The translations under genes and the position numbers were made by a program. From the NCBI RefSeq assembly GCF_007096385.1, contig NZ_VJWL01000001.1, positions 1,335,488-1,399,487 of the forward strand: a DNA stretch of 64,000 nt. Direction: 5' to 3'. Origin of the DNA: Aliidiomarina halalkaliphila (GTDB lineage: Bacteria; Pseudomonadota; Gammaproteobacteria; Enterobacterales; Alteromonadaceae). Below the pieces are notes generated by a model. That model had not been told where the DNA came from, made no database searches, and was given only the letters and a program-made list of their open reading frames with translations. Below, one piece after another: positions 27,068 through 37,299 of the stretch (position 1 is its first letter; each line of letters starts with the position of its first letter).

Positions 27068-28426
27068 ATGAAAAAGATGGTAACCCTGCTAGCTGCCGCT
27101 AGCCTGGCTTTTGTTTTTTCACTGCAACCCGTGGTCGCTAACATTCCTGCAGCGGCCATGACCGACGAGCGTGGCGTGCCTACCCTCGCCCCCATGCTAG
27201 AAGAAGTCACCCCTGCTGTCGTTAATATATCGGTTGCCGGTAAACGCGTCACTCGGCAACGTTTACCGGAAGCCTTTCGATTCTTCTTTGGCCCGAACGC
27301 ACCGCAAGAACAAGTGCGAGAACAACCTTTTCGGGGATTAGGATCCGGAGTCATTATCGATGCTAAAAATGGCTATGTGGTAACCAATAATCACGTGATT
27401 GACGATGCCAATGAAATCACCGTGACCCTCAAAGATGGTCGACAGTTTAGTGCCACAGTGTTAGGCCGGGATGAAGAATCCGATATCGCCCTACTGCAAT
27501 TAGAAAATCCCCGCAACCTGACACAAATCAACATTGGCAATTCCGACCAACTGCGTGTGGGCGACTTTGTCGTGGCTATCGGTAATCCCTTCGGGTTAGG
27601 ACAAACCGTAACTTCAGGCATTGTATCGGCTCTAGGCCGCAGTGGCCTTGGTATTGATCGCCTCGAAAACTTCATTCAAACCGATGCTGCCATTAATAGC
27701 GGTAATTCCGGTGGTGCTCTTGTTGACCTGAATGGAAACCTAATTGGCATCAATACCGCTATCATTGGAGCCTCTGGGGGCAACATCGGTATTGGCTTCG
27801 CCATTCCTGCCAATATGATGAAAAATTTAGTGGACCAAATTATTGAGTTTGGTGAAATACGTCGCGGTGTATTGGGTGTCCGCGGTGGTAATCTCACCCA
27901 AGAACTCGCCGACGCCCTCGATATCGACAGAGTGCGCGGTGCCTGGGTGAGCGAAGTATTACCCGAGTCTGCCGCTGAACGTGCTGGCATTCAGGCCGGC
28001 GATCTCATTCTCGCCATCGATGGAACGCCAGTGCACTCGTTCACTGAGCTCGCAGCTAAAGTCGGTACCATAGGCGCAGGCCGTGAAGTGCAGTTACGAG
28101 TGTTGCGCGAAGGACGCGAGATGAACGTCACTGTGGAACTTGATGAGCGGGGCACACAACAGGTAAACGCAGATAGTATTCACCCCGCCCTTGAAGGTGC
28201 AGAACTGACTCGAGAAGAACGAGGAGGTATTCGGATTGAAAGTGTCGAAAGTGGTTCCCCAGCCGCCCGACTTGGATTGCGTGAAGGCGATGTGATCATC
28301 GCCGTCAACCGTCAACGCGTCGACAGCGTACAGGACCTCCAGCGCTTTGTTCAAAACGCCCGTGGCGTGGTGGCATTGAACCTGCGCCGAGGTAACAGCT
28401 CCCTTTATGTTGTTCTTCCCAATTAA
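27068..28426 (+). CDS. degQ: Periplasmic serine protease/chaperone DegQ (HtrA family)
   Basis: HtrA-type protease that degrades or refolds misfolded envelope proteins. The 452-residue product has a signal peptide (about 1-25), a trypsin-like domain with the triad His109 (TNNHVID), Asp139 (ESDIALLQ) and Ser214 (SGNSGGAL), and two PDZ domains at about 255-345 and 365-450. Two PDZ domains separate it from DegS next door. DegP and DegQ are hard to tell apart by sequence; pairing with degS in tandem favours DegQ. Confidence 0.93.
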   Translation: MKKMVTLLAAASLAFVFSLQPVVANIPAAAMTDERGVPTLAPMLEEVTPAVVNISVAGKRVTRQRLPEAFRFFFGPNAPQEQVREQPFRGLGSGVIIDAKNGYVVTNNHVIDDANEITVTLKDGRQFSATVLGRDEESDIALLQLENPRNLTQINIGNSDQLRVGDFVVAIGNPFGLGQTVTSGIVSALGRSGLGIDRLENFIQTDAAINSGNSGGALVDLNGNLIGINTAIIGASGGNIGIGFAIPANMMKNLVDQIIEFGEIRRGVLGVRGGNLTQELADALDIDRVRGAWVSEVLPESAAERAGIQAGDLILAIDGTPVHSFTELAAKVGTIGAGREVQLRVLREGREMNVTVELDERGTQQVNADSIHPALEGAELTREERGGIRIESVESGSPAARLGLREGDVIIAVNRQRVDSVQDLQRFVQNARGVVALNLRRGNSSLYVVLPN

Positions 28427-28438
28427 AATGTAACCCGT

Positions 28439-28477
28439 GGCACCCTGCTCACTGCAGTGGGGTGCCGTATTTTTTTG
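28439..28477 (+). terminator. degQ terminator
   Basis: GGCACCC (28439-28445) pairs with GGGTGCC (28460-28466); the loop can pair further internally. A T7 run follows at 28470-28476. Confidence 0.9.
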
Positions 28478-28634
28478 TCGAGATTTTAACCTACCTGTCC
28501 CTCGTCTTTAATGATAAACTCCTGTTCTTATAGGTGGCATTTGCGTGTCGAAATTTACGCGCTCTGCAGGTCAATAAAATACGACTGTACCTGCCAACGC
28601 CAACCAGACATTATCAACCTCAAACGAAGTATTC

Positions 28635-29699
28635 ATGAAGCAAAAACAAAACCGAACCGCGCCAATTATGACGTTCCTGATCAAACCAGCCCTATTGGGA
28701 TTGGTCGTCGCGGTGATCGTGTTATGGGTACTGCCCTACTTCGACCAACCTATCAATGGTAGCGAGCGTCAAACTCAGCCGCTGGCGTCGTATTCCGATG
28801 CCTTCGAGCGGGCGTCGCCTGCGGTTGTGAATATCTACACCACACAATCTTTGCGCGAACCTCGTTTTCAAGCACAGCCGACAACGGTTATGCGTTTAGG
28901 CTCTGGTATGATCATGGATGAGCGTGGTTTTATTCTGACGGCTCTGCATGTGGTTGAGAATGTCGATATGATTCAAGTGGCATTGCAAGACGGCCGCATC
29001 TTCGGTGCATCATTAATTGGCAGTGACCCGTTAACTGATCTCGCGGTATTGCGCATCGAGGCCGAGAATTTACCGACGATTCCGATTAACTCGGATTATC
29101 AACCACGCACCGGCGACGTTGTATTGGCTATTGGCAACCCATACAATTTAGGACAAACCGTTACCCAAGGGATTATTTCCGCCACCGGCCGCGTGGCAAT
29201 GGGCAGCGGCTATGCTGAATTTATCCAAATGGATGCAGCGATCAATCAGGGGAATTCCGGCGGCGCCTTGGTGAATAGCCGTGGCGAATTAGTCGGCATC
29301 AACAGCGCCTCGTACCAATCGGAGCTCACCAGTCGTGGCTCTCAAGGTATTTATTTTGCGTTGTCTTACAATCTCGCTATTCGCATTATGCAACAGCTTA
29401 TTTCAGAAGGCGTGGTAACCCGTGGCTACTTAGGCATTACCGCGGGCCAGTACTATCACGATGATCACTCCACCCAAGGCCTGCGCATCGACGAAGTAGA
29501 TGAAAACAGTCCGGCGTATCGTGCCGGATTACGGGAAGGTGATTTTATCTTTGAGATTGCCGGCAAAACCGTGACGTCTGTTAACCAAGGCTTAGACCTC
29601 GTCGCGGAAGCCCGCCCTGGCACTGAGCTTGAGATTCGCTATTATCGGGGCAATGAAACGCGGCGTACCTCAGTGGTCATCGAACAGCTCCAGTTATAA
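28635..29699 (+). CDS. degS: Membrane-anchored site-1 protease DegS
   Basis: Inner-membrane HtrA protease that senses misfolded outer-membrane proteins through its PDZ domain and starts the cleavage of RseA, releasing sigma-E. The 354-residue product has an N-terminal membrane anchor (about 15-35) instead of a cleaved signal. A protease domain with His105, Asp135 and Ser208 (QGNSGGALVN) and a single C-terminal PDZ domain follow. One PDZ plus an anchor distinguishes it from DegQ. The gene is monocistronic, 208 nt after degQ and bounded by terminators. Confidence 0.94.
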   Translation: MKQKQNRTAPIMTFLIKPALLGLVVAVIVLWVLPYFDQPINGSERQTQPLASYSDAFERASPAVVNIYTTQSLREPRFQAQPTTVMRLGSGMIMDERGFILTALHVVENVDMIQVALQDGRIFGASLIGSDPLTDLAVLRIEAENLPTIPINSDYQPRTGDVVLAIGNPYNLGQTVTQGIISATGRVAMGSGYAEFIQMDAAINQGNSGGALVNSRGELVGINSASYQSELTSRGSQGIYFALSYNLAIRIMQQLISEGVVTRGYLGITAGQYYHDDHSTQGLRIDEVDENSPAYRAGLREGDFIFEIAGKTVTSVNQGLDLVAEARPGTELEIRYYRGNETRRTSVVIEQLQL

Positions 29700-29708
29700 A
29701 CAATGTCA

Positions 29709-29741
29709 TAAAAAAACTCCGCTGTAAGCGGAGCTTTTTTA
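29709..29741. terminator. Bidirectional terminator between degS and murA
   Basis: Perfect 7-bp stem CTCCGCT/AGCGGAG (29717-29723/29727-29733) with a 3-nt loop. An A-run precedes it and T6 follows, so it serves the convergent genes degS and murA. Confidence 0.92.
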
Positions 29742-29759
29742 TATGACTTACCCTTCGCG

Positions 29760-31317
<1,558 letters not shown>

Positions 31318-31336
31318 CAGGTCATCCGTCGTTAAC

Positions 31337-31648
31337 TTATTTCGATGGCGTATAGCTTAACGAAAGCAGGTCGGTTACGCCACTCACTGCGGCGAATTGG
31401 CGCAGTTGAGTGTTCACATTGTGTAAAGACAACGCACGCTGTTGCTGAGCGAGTTCCGCCTGAATCTGAATCAGAAATGCAAGACCTGCGGAATCCACCT
31501 TCTCCACTTCAGAAAGATCCATCACCAGCTCGTTTTCTTGCCCCATCCAGTGGCTTCGGTTCGACCAAGCAGCACCCACTTGATCGCGGTCTAAATCGCC
31601 AGCCACACGCACTAGCGTGTCTTCTCGCGTCAGTTGTAATGCACTCAT
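31337..31648 (-). CDS. mlaB: STAS-domain protein MlaB
   Basis: Cytoplasmic STAS-domain subunit that binds the MlaF ATPase and stabilises the MlaFEDB phospholipid transporter. The 103-residue product shows the STAS pattern ELVMDLSEVEKVDSAGLAFL, with the DSAG loop, and an amphipathic helix ALSLHNVNTQLRQFAAVSGV. It starts only 14 nt after mlaD, so there is no room for mlaC, which lies between these genes in E. coli. Confidence 0.9.
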   Translation of the reverse strand: MSALQLTREDTLVRVAGDLDRDQVGAAWSNRSHWMGQENELVMDLSEVEKVDSAGLAFLIQIQAELAQQQRALSLHNVNTQLRQFAAVSGVTDLLSLSYTPSK

Positions 31649-31662
31649 ACCGCCTCCGACAC

Positions 31663-32130
31663 TTAATCGTTTCCTTGGCTAAAAAGGAACTGTCCAATCA
31701 GGTTTTCTAGCACAATGGCAGAGTTTGTGGTGTAGATGTAATCACCATCTTCAAGGGTAAATACATCATCATCGATAAACCCAGGCTCCAAGCCGACGTA
31801 TTGCTCGCCGAGTAATCCAGAGGTAAGAATTGACGCCGAGCTGGTATCTGGAAAGCCCCGAAAGTCGGTACTGATACGCATTTCTACCAGCGGTTCAAAA
31901 TACTCACGATCGAGTGTAATGCGGGTCACGCGGCCAACAACCACACCACCAACTTTCACTGGAGAGCGCACTTTTAAACCGCCAATATTATCGAACTTGG
32001 CATACAAGGTGTACGTTTCGCCCCGGGTTGCATCGCTGTTGTTTGCCACTTGCATCGCAAGAAACACGATAGCTGCAATAGCCACTGTAACGAACACACC
32101 CACGAGCATTTCTATTTTTCGCGCTTCCAT
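31663..32130 (-). CDS. mlaD: Phospholipid transport protein MlaD (MCE domain)
   Basis: Hexameric MCE protein that forms the periplasmic ring on top of the MlaFE transporter. The 155-residue product has one transmembrane segment (about 8-27) and a single MCE domain (about 38-117) with the conserved YTLYAKFDNIGGLKVRSPVK and VGGVVVGRV. It is shorter than E. coli MlaD (183 aa), mainly at the C-terminus, but ends with the hydrophobic helix expected for the central pore (NSAIVLENLIGQFLF). It is 3 nt from mlaE. Confidence 0.95.
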   Translation of the reverse strand: MEARKIEMLVGVFVTVAIAAIVFLAMQVANNSDATRGETYTLYAKFDNIGGLKVRSPVKVGGVVVGRVTRITLDREYFEPLVEMRISTDFRGFPDTSSASILTSGLLGEQYVGLEPGFIDDDVFTLEDGDYIYTTNSAIVLENLIGQFLFSQGND

Positions 32131-32133
32131 AAA

Positions 32134-32910
32134 TCACCCAAACATCAAAGCTGTTAAAACGAAGTCTAAACCGAGTACGGCCAATGAGCTGTACACGACC
32201 GTTTGCGTTGTTGCTGCACTAATTCCTGGCGATGTTGGCATTGCCGTGTATCCTTTATACAACGCAATCCAAGTGACCACGACGGCAAACACTAAACTCT
32301 TGATAAAGCCGTTCATCACGTCATGTTGCCAATCTACACTCGCCTGCATCACCGACCAAAACGCACCGTCGTCGACACCTAACCACTGCACACCTACAAA
32401 GTAACCACCGTAGATACCTACTGCACTGAACATAAATGCGAGCAGTGGCATACTAATAAAACCTGCCCAAAATCGGGGCGCAACCACACGGCGTAATGGA
32501 TCTACTGCCATCATTTCTAAACTCGATAACTGTTCCGTGGCGCGCATTAAACCAATTTCGGCGGTTAATGCAGAGCCTGCTCGCCCTGCAAATAGCAATG
32601 CGGTGACCACCGGACCAAGCTCACGCAATAATGACAAGGCGACCATCGGGCCGAGTGCTTGTTCGGCACCAAAATCGACCAAAATGGTATACCCCTGTAA
32701 TGCCAGCACCATGCCAATAAATAACCCCGAAATGAGGATAATCAACATCGACTGCACGCCCACCACATACAGTTGGCGAATAAGCAGTGGGAACATTTTT
32801 ACTGGCTGTGGCTTTCCAATCAGTGCTTGTACGAGCATGATGCTCGCTTCACCAATACCGCGAATGGTTTGCAAGGTATCACGCCCGACATTTCGGAAAA
32901 AACCAAGCAT
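32134..32910 (-). CDS. mlaE: Phospholipid ABC transporter permease MlaE
   Basis: Inner-membrane permease of the Mla system, which moves phospholipids between the inner and outer membranes. The 258-residue product has several hydrophobic helices and the MlaE signature segments [20 protein letters not shown] and [20 protein letters not shown], plus [18 protein letters not shown] at the C-terminal end. Its start overlaps the mlaF stop in TAATG. Confidence 0.96.
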   Translation of the reverse strand: MLGFFRNVGRDTLQTIRGIGEASIMLVQALIGKPQPVKMFPLLIRQLYVVGVQSMLIILISGLFIGMVLALQGYTILVDFGAEQALGPMVALSLLRELGPVVTALLFAGRAGSALTAEIGLMRATEQLSSLEMMAVDPLRRVVAPRFWAGFISMPLLAFMFSAVGIYGGYFVGVQWLGVDDGAFWSVMQASVDWQHDVMNGFIKSLVFAVVVTWIALYKGYTAMPTSPGISAATTQTVVYSSLAVLGLDFVLTALMFG

Positions 32911-33710
32911 TAGCGCGATCCTCCTAGTAAATCTTCGTGATACGGCGTAGCACCATAATGGAAAGGTACCGGGCCATCGGCATCGCCGTTTAGAAATTGC
33001 TGAACCAGCGGATTATCACTGGCTTTCAATTCCTCGGGGGAACCTTGGGCGACCACCCGCTGATTTGCCATAATGGCGACATGATCAGCAATGCTCATCA
33101 CTTCATGAATATCATGGGAGACCACAATGGAGGTTAAGCCCAAGGTATGATTCAGCTCTTTAATTAACTTCACCAGCATCCCCATGGAGATTGGGTCCTG
33201 TCCGGCAAAAGGTTCATCGTACATGATGAGTTCTGGATCCAACGCAATAGAGCGCGCTAGCGCCGCGCGTCGAGCCATACCCCCCGAGAGTTCCCCAGGG
33301 AAAAGGCTTCCTGCCCCGCGTAAACCCACTGCCTCGAGCTTCATTTTCACGATGGTTGCGATAATATTTTCTGGTAAATTCGTGTGCTCACGAATAGGGA
33401 ACGCCACATTGTCGAACACGGTCATATCACTGAACAGCGCGCCACTTTGAAACAACATGCTCATACGTTTACGGGCCTCATACAAGGCGCCGCGACCTAA
33501 CGAAGGGATGTTCATGCCGGCGAAATTGATAGTACCTTGTTGCGGCTTTAACTGACCACCAATCAAACGCAACAATGTGGTTTTACCACAACCGCTAGGG
33601 CCCATAACTGCCGTCACCTTGCCGCGTGGTACCACTAAACTCACCCCTTGATAGATGGCTTTATCACCACGCTTAAAATGGATGTCGTTTACCTCGACTA
33701 AATTTTCCAC
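32910..33710 (-). CDS. mlaF: Phospholipid ABC transporter ATPase MlaF
   Basis: ATPase that powers the MlaFEDB transporter. The 266-residue product has Walker [14 protein letters not shown], the ABC signature [16 protein letters not shown], Walker [15 protein letters not shown] and the H-loop VVSHDIHE. It is the first gene of the mlaF-E-D-B-ibaG-murA run. The 118-nt gap upstream separates it from a co-oriented TetR gene. A possible extended -10 (TGGTATTCT on the minus strand near 33791-33799) may lie in that gap. Confidence 0.96.
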   Translation of the reverse strand: MENLVEVNDIHFKRGDKAIYQGVSLVVPRGKVTAVMGPSGCGKTTLLRLIGGQLKPQQGTINFAGMNIPSLGRGALYEARKRMSMLFQSGALFSDMTVFDNVAFPIREHTNLPENIIATIVKMKLEAVGLRGAGSLFPGELSGGMARRAALARSIALDPELIMYDEPFAGQDPISMGMLVKLIKELNHTLGLTSIVVSHDIHEVMSIADHVAIMANQRVVAQGSPEELKASDNPLVQQFLNGDADGPVPFHYGATPYHEDLLGGSR

Positions 33711-33828
33711 AGCAACCCTCTTGCTCTCGTCGGAATGGCACTACGCTTCACTTCATTCCATCCGGTGTTTAGATCCATGTGCCAAGAATACCATGAACTA
33801 AGGAAGCGCTGGAATCGAAACCAGCAAT

Positions 33829-34449
33829 CTATCCAAATACGCTGTCGTCTGCATCCGACCCAGCAACCGGCTCAAGCAGGGCTAACAACTCCGTCGCAAA
33901 TGCTTCTGATTGCTCTGGGGTTTCATGCAATAAGCCAAACTGCAAAAGCAATCGGTGGCCCATGGCCGCTTTCCAAGCGATGCGAGCGCGAATGCTCCCC
34001 GCTTTTGCCATGTCTAAGCGCTGCCACAATTCGGCATTTCGCTCACGAATTGGCGCCAACAATTCGGGGTTATTCGCAACCGCCGCTAAAATCGCAGAGT
34101 CGAGCACTAAGCGCTCTTTCGATTCAGAAATCTCCGCTAACAAAATCGCTTTAAGATCCTGATCGCAACCATACAGACCATTTCCATCTTCAAGCACTTG
34201 TGCAATACGCCGTTCCCGTTGCCCCGCATAGCGCTCGAGCATCGACATAATCAAGGCTTCTTTGCTTTCAAAGTGATAGAGCAATCCGCCCTTACTAATA
34301 CCGGTCGTTTCGGTGAGTGCATCAAAGGTAAGTTGCGCAGCGCCTTTATCGAGAACGAGTTGTTCCGCTTGTTCAAGAATGTAATCCCTTTTACTCGGGC
34401 GCCCGCCACGAGATTTGGTGGGCTTTTTGGCCCCATTTTTGATAGTCAT
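33829..34449 (-). CDS. TetR/AcrR-family transcriptional regulator
   Basis: Predicted one-component repressor of 206 residues. The N-terminal TetR DNA-binding domain (about 18-64) includes the helix-turn-helix LTFDALTETTGISKGGLLYH then FESKEAL, the pattern that defines the family. The C-terminal ligand domain is mostly helical and I cannot assign its effector. I use ATG at 34449 rather than a start at 34578, because the extra 43 residues are basic, unlike TetR proteins, and extend toward the divergent kdsD promoter. It lies upstream of mlaF on the same strand and divergent from kdsD, where E. coli has yrbG. Targets are unknown. Confidence 0.88.
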   Translation of the reverse strand: MTIKNGAKKPTKSRGGRPSKRDYILEQAEQLVLDKGAAQLTFDALTETTGISKGGLLYHFESKEALIMSMLERYAGQRERRIAQVLEDGNGLYGCDQDLKAILLAEISESKERLVLDSAILAAVANNPELLAPIRERNAELWQRLDMAKAGSIRARIAWKAAMGHRLLLQFGLLHETPEQSEAFATELLALLEPVAGSDADDSVFG

Positions 34450-34603
34450 GTCTACATGCCTTGTATGACGTTTTTTCAAAGTAAATCCTAGAAACCGTAT
34501 CGGACTGATTTGGATTTCATACCGACCACTTGGTAAAGTATCAATTTTGCTGCACCGGCTCAATGTGCGCCTCCACATAAAGGGGAGATTTCATCGTGTC
34601 AAA

Positions 34604-34612
34604 TGGTATACT
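34604..34612 (+). promoter_or_regulatory. Extended -10 promoter for kdsD
   Basis: TGGTATACT matches the extended -10 TGnTATAAT pattern closely. It predicts a start near 34618, between the upstream GTG (34596) and the chosen kdsD ATG. No clear -35 is seen. Confidence 0.5.
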
Positions 34613-34652
34613 GGGCCGATTTCATCATTCGATCACATGGGAACGAACGAAT

Positions 34653-35645
34653 ATGTCCGCTGCGAACCACCCTAACGTTGCCGCAAACTACGTTGAGCAT
34701 GGTCGAAAAGTCTTGGCCATTGAGCAAAACGCAATCGCCGCGCTTGCCGCATCCATTAACGATGATTTTGCGCGCGCCTGTGCATTGATGATGGCCTGCA
34801 AAGGCCGGGTTGTGGTGACCGGTATGGGTAAGTCAGGTCATATTGGTGGAAAGATTGCAGCCACCCTCGCTAGCACCGGAACCCCCGCATTTTTCGTACA
34901 CCCCGGTGAAGCCAGCCATGGTGATTTAGGCATGATCACTGGGCAAGACGTGGTGATCGCGATTTCCAATTCGGGAGAAACCCATGAAGTTTTAGCGATT
35001 CTCCCGGTAATCAAGCGCTTAGGCGTTCCCCTCATTGCCCTCACCGGCAAACCTGAATCAACACTGGCGAGCCTTTCTGATGTTCACGTGTCCGTCGCCG
35101 TGAGCGAAGAAGCCTGCCCGCTTGGTCTTGCACCGACTGCCAGCACCACCGCTACGCTTGTTATGGGCGATGCGCTTGCTGTTGCATTACTCAACGAGCG
35201 TGGATTTACCGCCAACGACTTTGCCCTGTCACACCCAGGCGGAAGTTTGGGTAAACGGTTGCTGCTTCGAGTGAGCGACATTATGCACACGGGCGAACGT
35301 GTGCCGAAAGTGAGCGCCGAAGCTATCGTGACCGAGGCACTTATGGAGATTTCTCGTAAGGGTTTGGGGATGACCACCATTGTGGATGACCAAGACCAGC
35401 TGTTAGGGTTATTCACTGACGGTGATTTACGCCGCATTTTGGACCAACGAGTCGATATACATCAAACCGTGATTGCCAACACCATGACCACCCAATGTGT
35501 GACCGCGCGACCAGAAATGCTTGCCGCAGAGGCGCTGAAACTAATGGAAACACGAAAAATTAATGGCCTGATCGTCGTGAACAAAGACAAACAAGTCGTC
35601 GGTGCATTTAATATGCATGACCTGCTGCGAGCGGGAGTAGTCTAA
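34653..35645 (+). CDS. kdsD: Arabinose-5-phosphate isomerase KdsD
   Basis: Converts ribulose-5-phosphate to arabinose-5-phosphate, the first step of Kdo synthesis for LPS. From ATG at 34653 the product is 330 residues, against 328 in E. coli. It has a SIS domain (VVVTGMGKSGHIGGKIAATL, SNSGETHEVL) and two C-terminal CBS domains (about 210-330) with LGLFTDGDLRRILD. A GTG at 34596 has a better Shine-Dalgarno (GGGGAG), but it lies upstream of a predicted promoter and adds 19 atypical residues. It overlaps kdsC in TAATG. Confidence 0.94.
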   Translation: MSAANHPNVAANYVEHGRKVLAIEQNAIAALAASINDDFARACALMMACKGRVVVTGMGKSGHIGGKIAATLASTGTPAFFVHPGEASHGDLGMITGQDVVIAISNSGETHEVLAILPVIKRLGVPLIALTGKPESTLASLSDVHVSVAVSEEACPLGLAPTASTTATLVMGDALAVALLNERGFTANDFALSHPGGSLGKRLLLRVSDIMHTGERVPKVSAEAIVTEALMEISRKGLGMTTIVDDQDQLLGLFTDGDLRRILDQRVDIHQTVIANTMTTQCVTARPEMLAAEALKLMETRKINGLIVVNKDKQVVGAFNMHDLLRAGVV

Positions 35646-36202
35646 TGCCAGAGTATGTAAGCACATGGTATGGCGATATCGCCGCTGACATCATCGCACG
35701 CATGTCGCAGATTCAATTATTAGTTTGTGATGTCGATGGCGTATTTTCCGATGGTCGCATCTATTTAGGTGATCAAGGCGAAGAACTAAAAGCATTTCAT
35801 ACCCGTGATGGTTTGGGCGTAAAAGCGTTAGTAAGCGCGGGTATTCAGGTCGCCGTCATTACCGGACGACGTTCGCATATTGTGGCCAATCGCATGTCGG
35901 CTCTTGGCGTTGAACATATCATTCAAGGCGAGCACGACAAAGGCCAAGCCCTCGCGTCGCTGTTAAATAAAACCGGGTATAGTGCCGATACTCTCGCGGC
36001 AATTGGCGACGACTTACCAGACATTCCGATGCTCGAAGCTGCAGCCCTGGGTGTTGCGGTGTTTGATGCGCATCCATCGGTACAGCAGGCTGCAAATTAC
36101 GTGACACGACAGCGCGGTGGATTTGGTGCCGTGCGCGAGCTAGCAGATCTGATCTTACTCAGCCAAGGAAAATTGCATCAGGTGCAGGAGAGCAGCACGT
36201 GA
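35645..36202 (+). CDS. kdsC: Kdo-8-phosphate phosphatase KdsC
   Basis: HAD-superfamily phosphatase that releases Kdo from Kdo-8-phosphate. The 185-residue product shows HAD motif I LVCDVDGVFSDGRIYL, motif II VITGRRS, and motif III/IV AAIGDDLPDIPML, all with their catalytic aspartates. It is a type C0 HAD enzyme with no cap domain, consistent with its size. It overlaps kdsD upstream and lptC downstream (GTGA). Confidence 0.96.
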   Translation: MPEYVSTWYGDIAADIIARMSQIQLLVCDVDGVFSDGRIYLGDQGEELKAFHTRDGLGVKALVSAGIQVAVITGRRSHIVANRMSALGVEHIIQGEHDKGQALASLLNKTGYSADTLAAIGDDLPDIPMLEAAALGVAVFDAHPSVQQAANYVTRQRGGFGAVRELADLILLSQGKLHQVQESST

Positions 36203-36792
36203 ATCGACGCAGTATAATATTGGTCGCGCTATTTCTACTGGGGGCGACATTTATACTTTGGCTCGCAATGGACAGCGACAGCGACGACGTGGAGCCGGCA
36301 CTGATTGAGCAGCAAATACCAGATTTTACTGCCCGTGGATTAGAAACTCGTATTTTTGAGTCCGATGGTCGTCTTTCTCACCAAATTCGTGCCGAGCGGA
36401 TGGCGCATTTCAGTTTGTTTCGCCTTACGGAGCTCGAATCGCCCGTTTACACCTCATACCTCAGCGACGAGCAGGTCAATATTGAGGAAGCTGGCGCCGT
36501 ATGGCAAATTACTGCACGCGTGGGACGCCTCTACGAAGACGTGCGTTTGGAGTTGGAAGAATCCATTAAAATAGTGAACCAATCTGATGTCGGCTATATC
36601 GAACAGATAGATACCGAGTATTTGGCGATTGATTTACAAAACCGTACTATGCATACCGAGGCCCCGGTCACTATCCGGGGTGACCGTTTTATCGTTCGCG
36701 GCGAAGGCATGCGCATCGATTTAGAAGCCCAGCAGTTGGAGCTGATACACCATGTTGAAACGATTTTTTATCCTCGTCCTCGCTCCTTGTAG
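36199..36792 (+). CDS. lptC: LPS transport protein LptC
   Basis: Bitopic inner-membrane protein that passes LPS from LptBFG to LptA. The 197-residue product has one N-terminal transmembrane segment (about 6-22) and a periplasmic beta-jellyroll with the typical LptC pattern (DGRLSHQIRAERMAHF, WQITARVGRLYEDV, DTEYLAIDLQNRTMHTEAPV). It starts at a GTG that overlaps the kdsC stop, with a CAGGAG Shine-Dalgarno. Its last 41 nt overlap lptA, and its C-terminal [10 protein letters not shown] recurs at the end of LptA. Confidence 0.94.
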   Translation: MNRRSIILVALFLLGATFILWLAMDSDSDDVEPALIEQQIPDFTARGLETRIFESDGRLSHQIRAERMAHFSLFRLTELESPVYTSYLSDEQVNIEEAGAVWQITARVGRLYEDVRLELEESIKIVNQSDVGYIEQIDTEYLAIDLQNRTMHTEAPVTIRGDRFIVRGEGMRIDLEAQQLELIHHVETIFYPRPRSL

Positions 36793-37291
36793 CTTGGCGC
36801 TCGCTTTCGCTCTGCACGCAAATACGCCTTCGGGCTTTGCGCGTGACTTTGAGCAACCTGTGCAAATCCTAGCAGACAACGATCTGCTCGATTTGCAACA
36901 GAGTATCTATCGCGCCATGGGGAATGTGCGGATTAATCAGGGTAGTTTGCAGATCACCGCCGACGAGTTGGAGGTTACCGGCTTTGATAATCGGAGCGAC
37001 GAACCCGAAGTGTTTTCGCTGCGCGGCAGCCCTGCGACTTATCAGCAAGAAATCGAACCGGGGATTATCGTGAATGCCCAAGCCACAACGATTCAATATG
37101 ATTCCACCGCAGGCATTTTGACCTTGCAAGGCGGCGCTGAGTTGCGTCAAGACGGTAGTCTCGTGCGTGCAGAACGCATTATCTATAACATTGAAACTCA
37201 ACAAGTAACTTCCGATCGCGGGGAAGAGCAAGTAGAAACGATTTTCCGACCACGCCCTCGCACGCAACAAAACAACGGACAGGACCAATAG
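36752..37291 (+). CDS. lptA: LPS periplasmic bridge protein LptA
   Basis: Periplasmic jellyroll protein that oligomerises into the bridge carrying LPS to LptD. The 179-residue product has a signal peptide (about 1-23, [19 protein letters not shown]) and an OstA-like domain with [20 protein letters not shown] and [19 protein letters not shown]. The signal-peptide codons are read in another frame from the end of lptC. It ends in a Gln/Asn-rich tail. lptB follows after 8 nt. Confidence 0.94.
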   Translation: MLKRFFILVLAPCSLALAFALHANTPSGFARDFEQPVQILADNDLLDLQQSIYRAMGNVRINQGSLQITADELEVTGFDNRSDEPEVFSLRGSPATYQQEIEPGIIVNAQATTIQYDSTAGILTLQGGAELRQDGSLVRAERIIYNIETQQVTSDRGEEQVETIFRPRPRTQQNNGQDQ

Positions 37292-37299
37292 CCATCACT

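Noticed and set aside
28511-28762. Short open reading frame upstream of degS
   Set aside because: It overlaps the degS start in another frame, has no plausible ribosome binding site and encodes no recognisable sequence.
34450-34578. Longer start for the TetR regulator
   Set aside because: The added 43 residues are basic and lack similarity to TetR N-termini; the ATG at 34449 gives a normal length.
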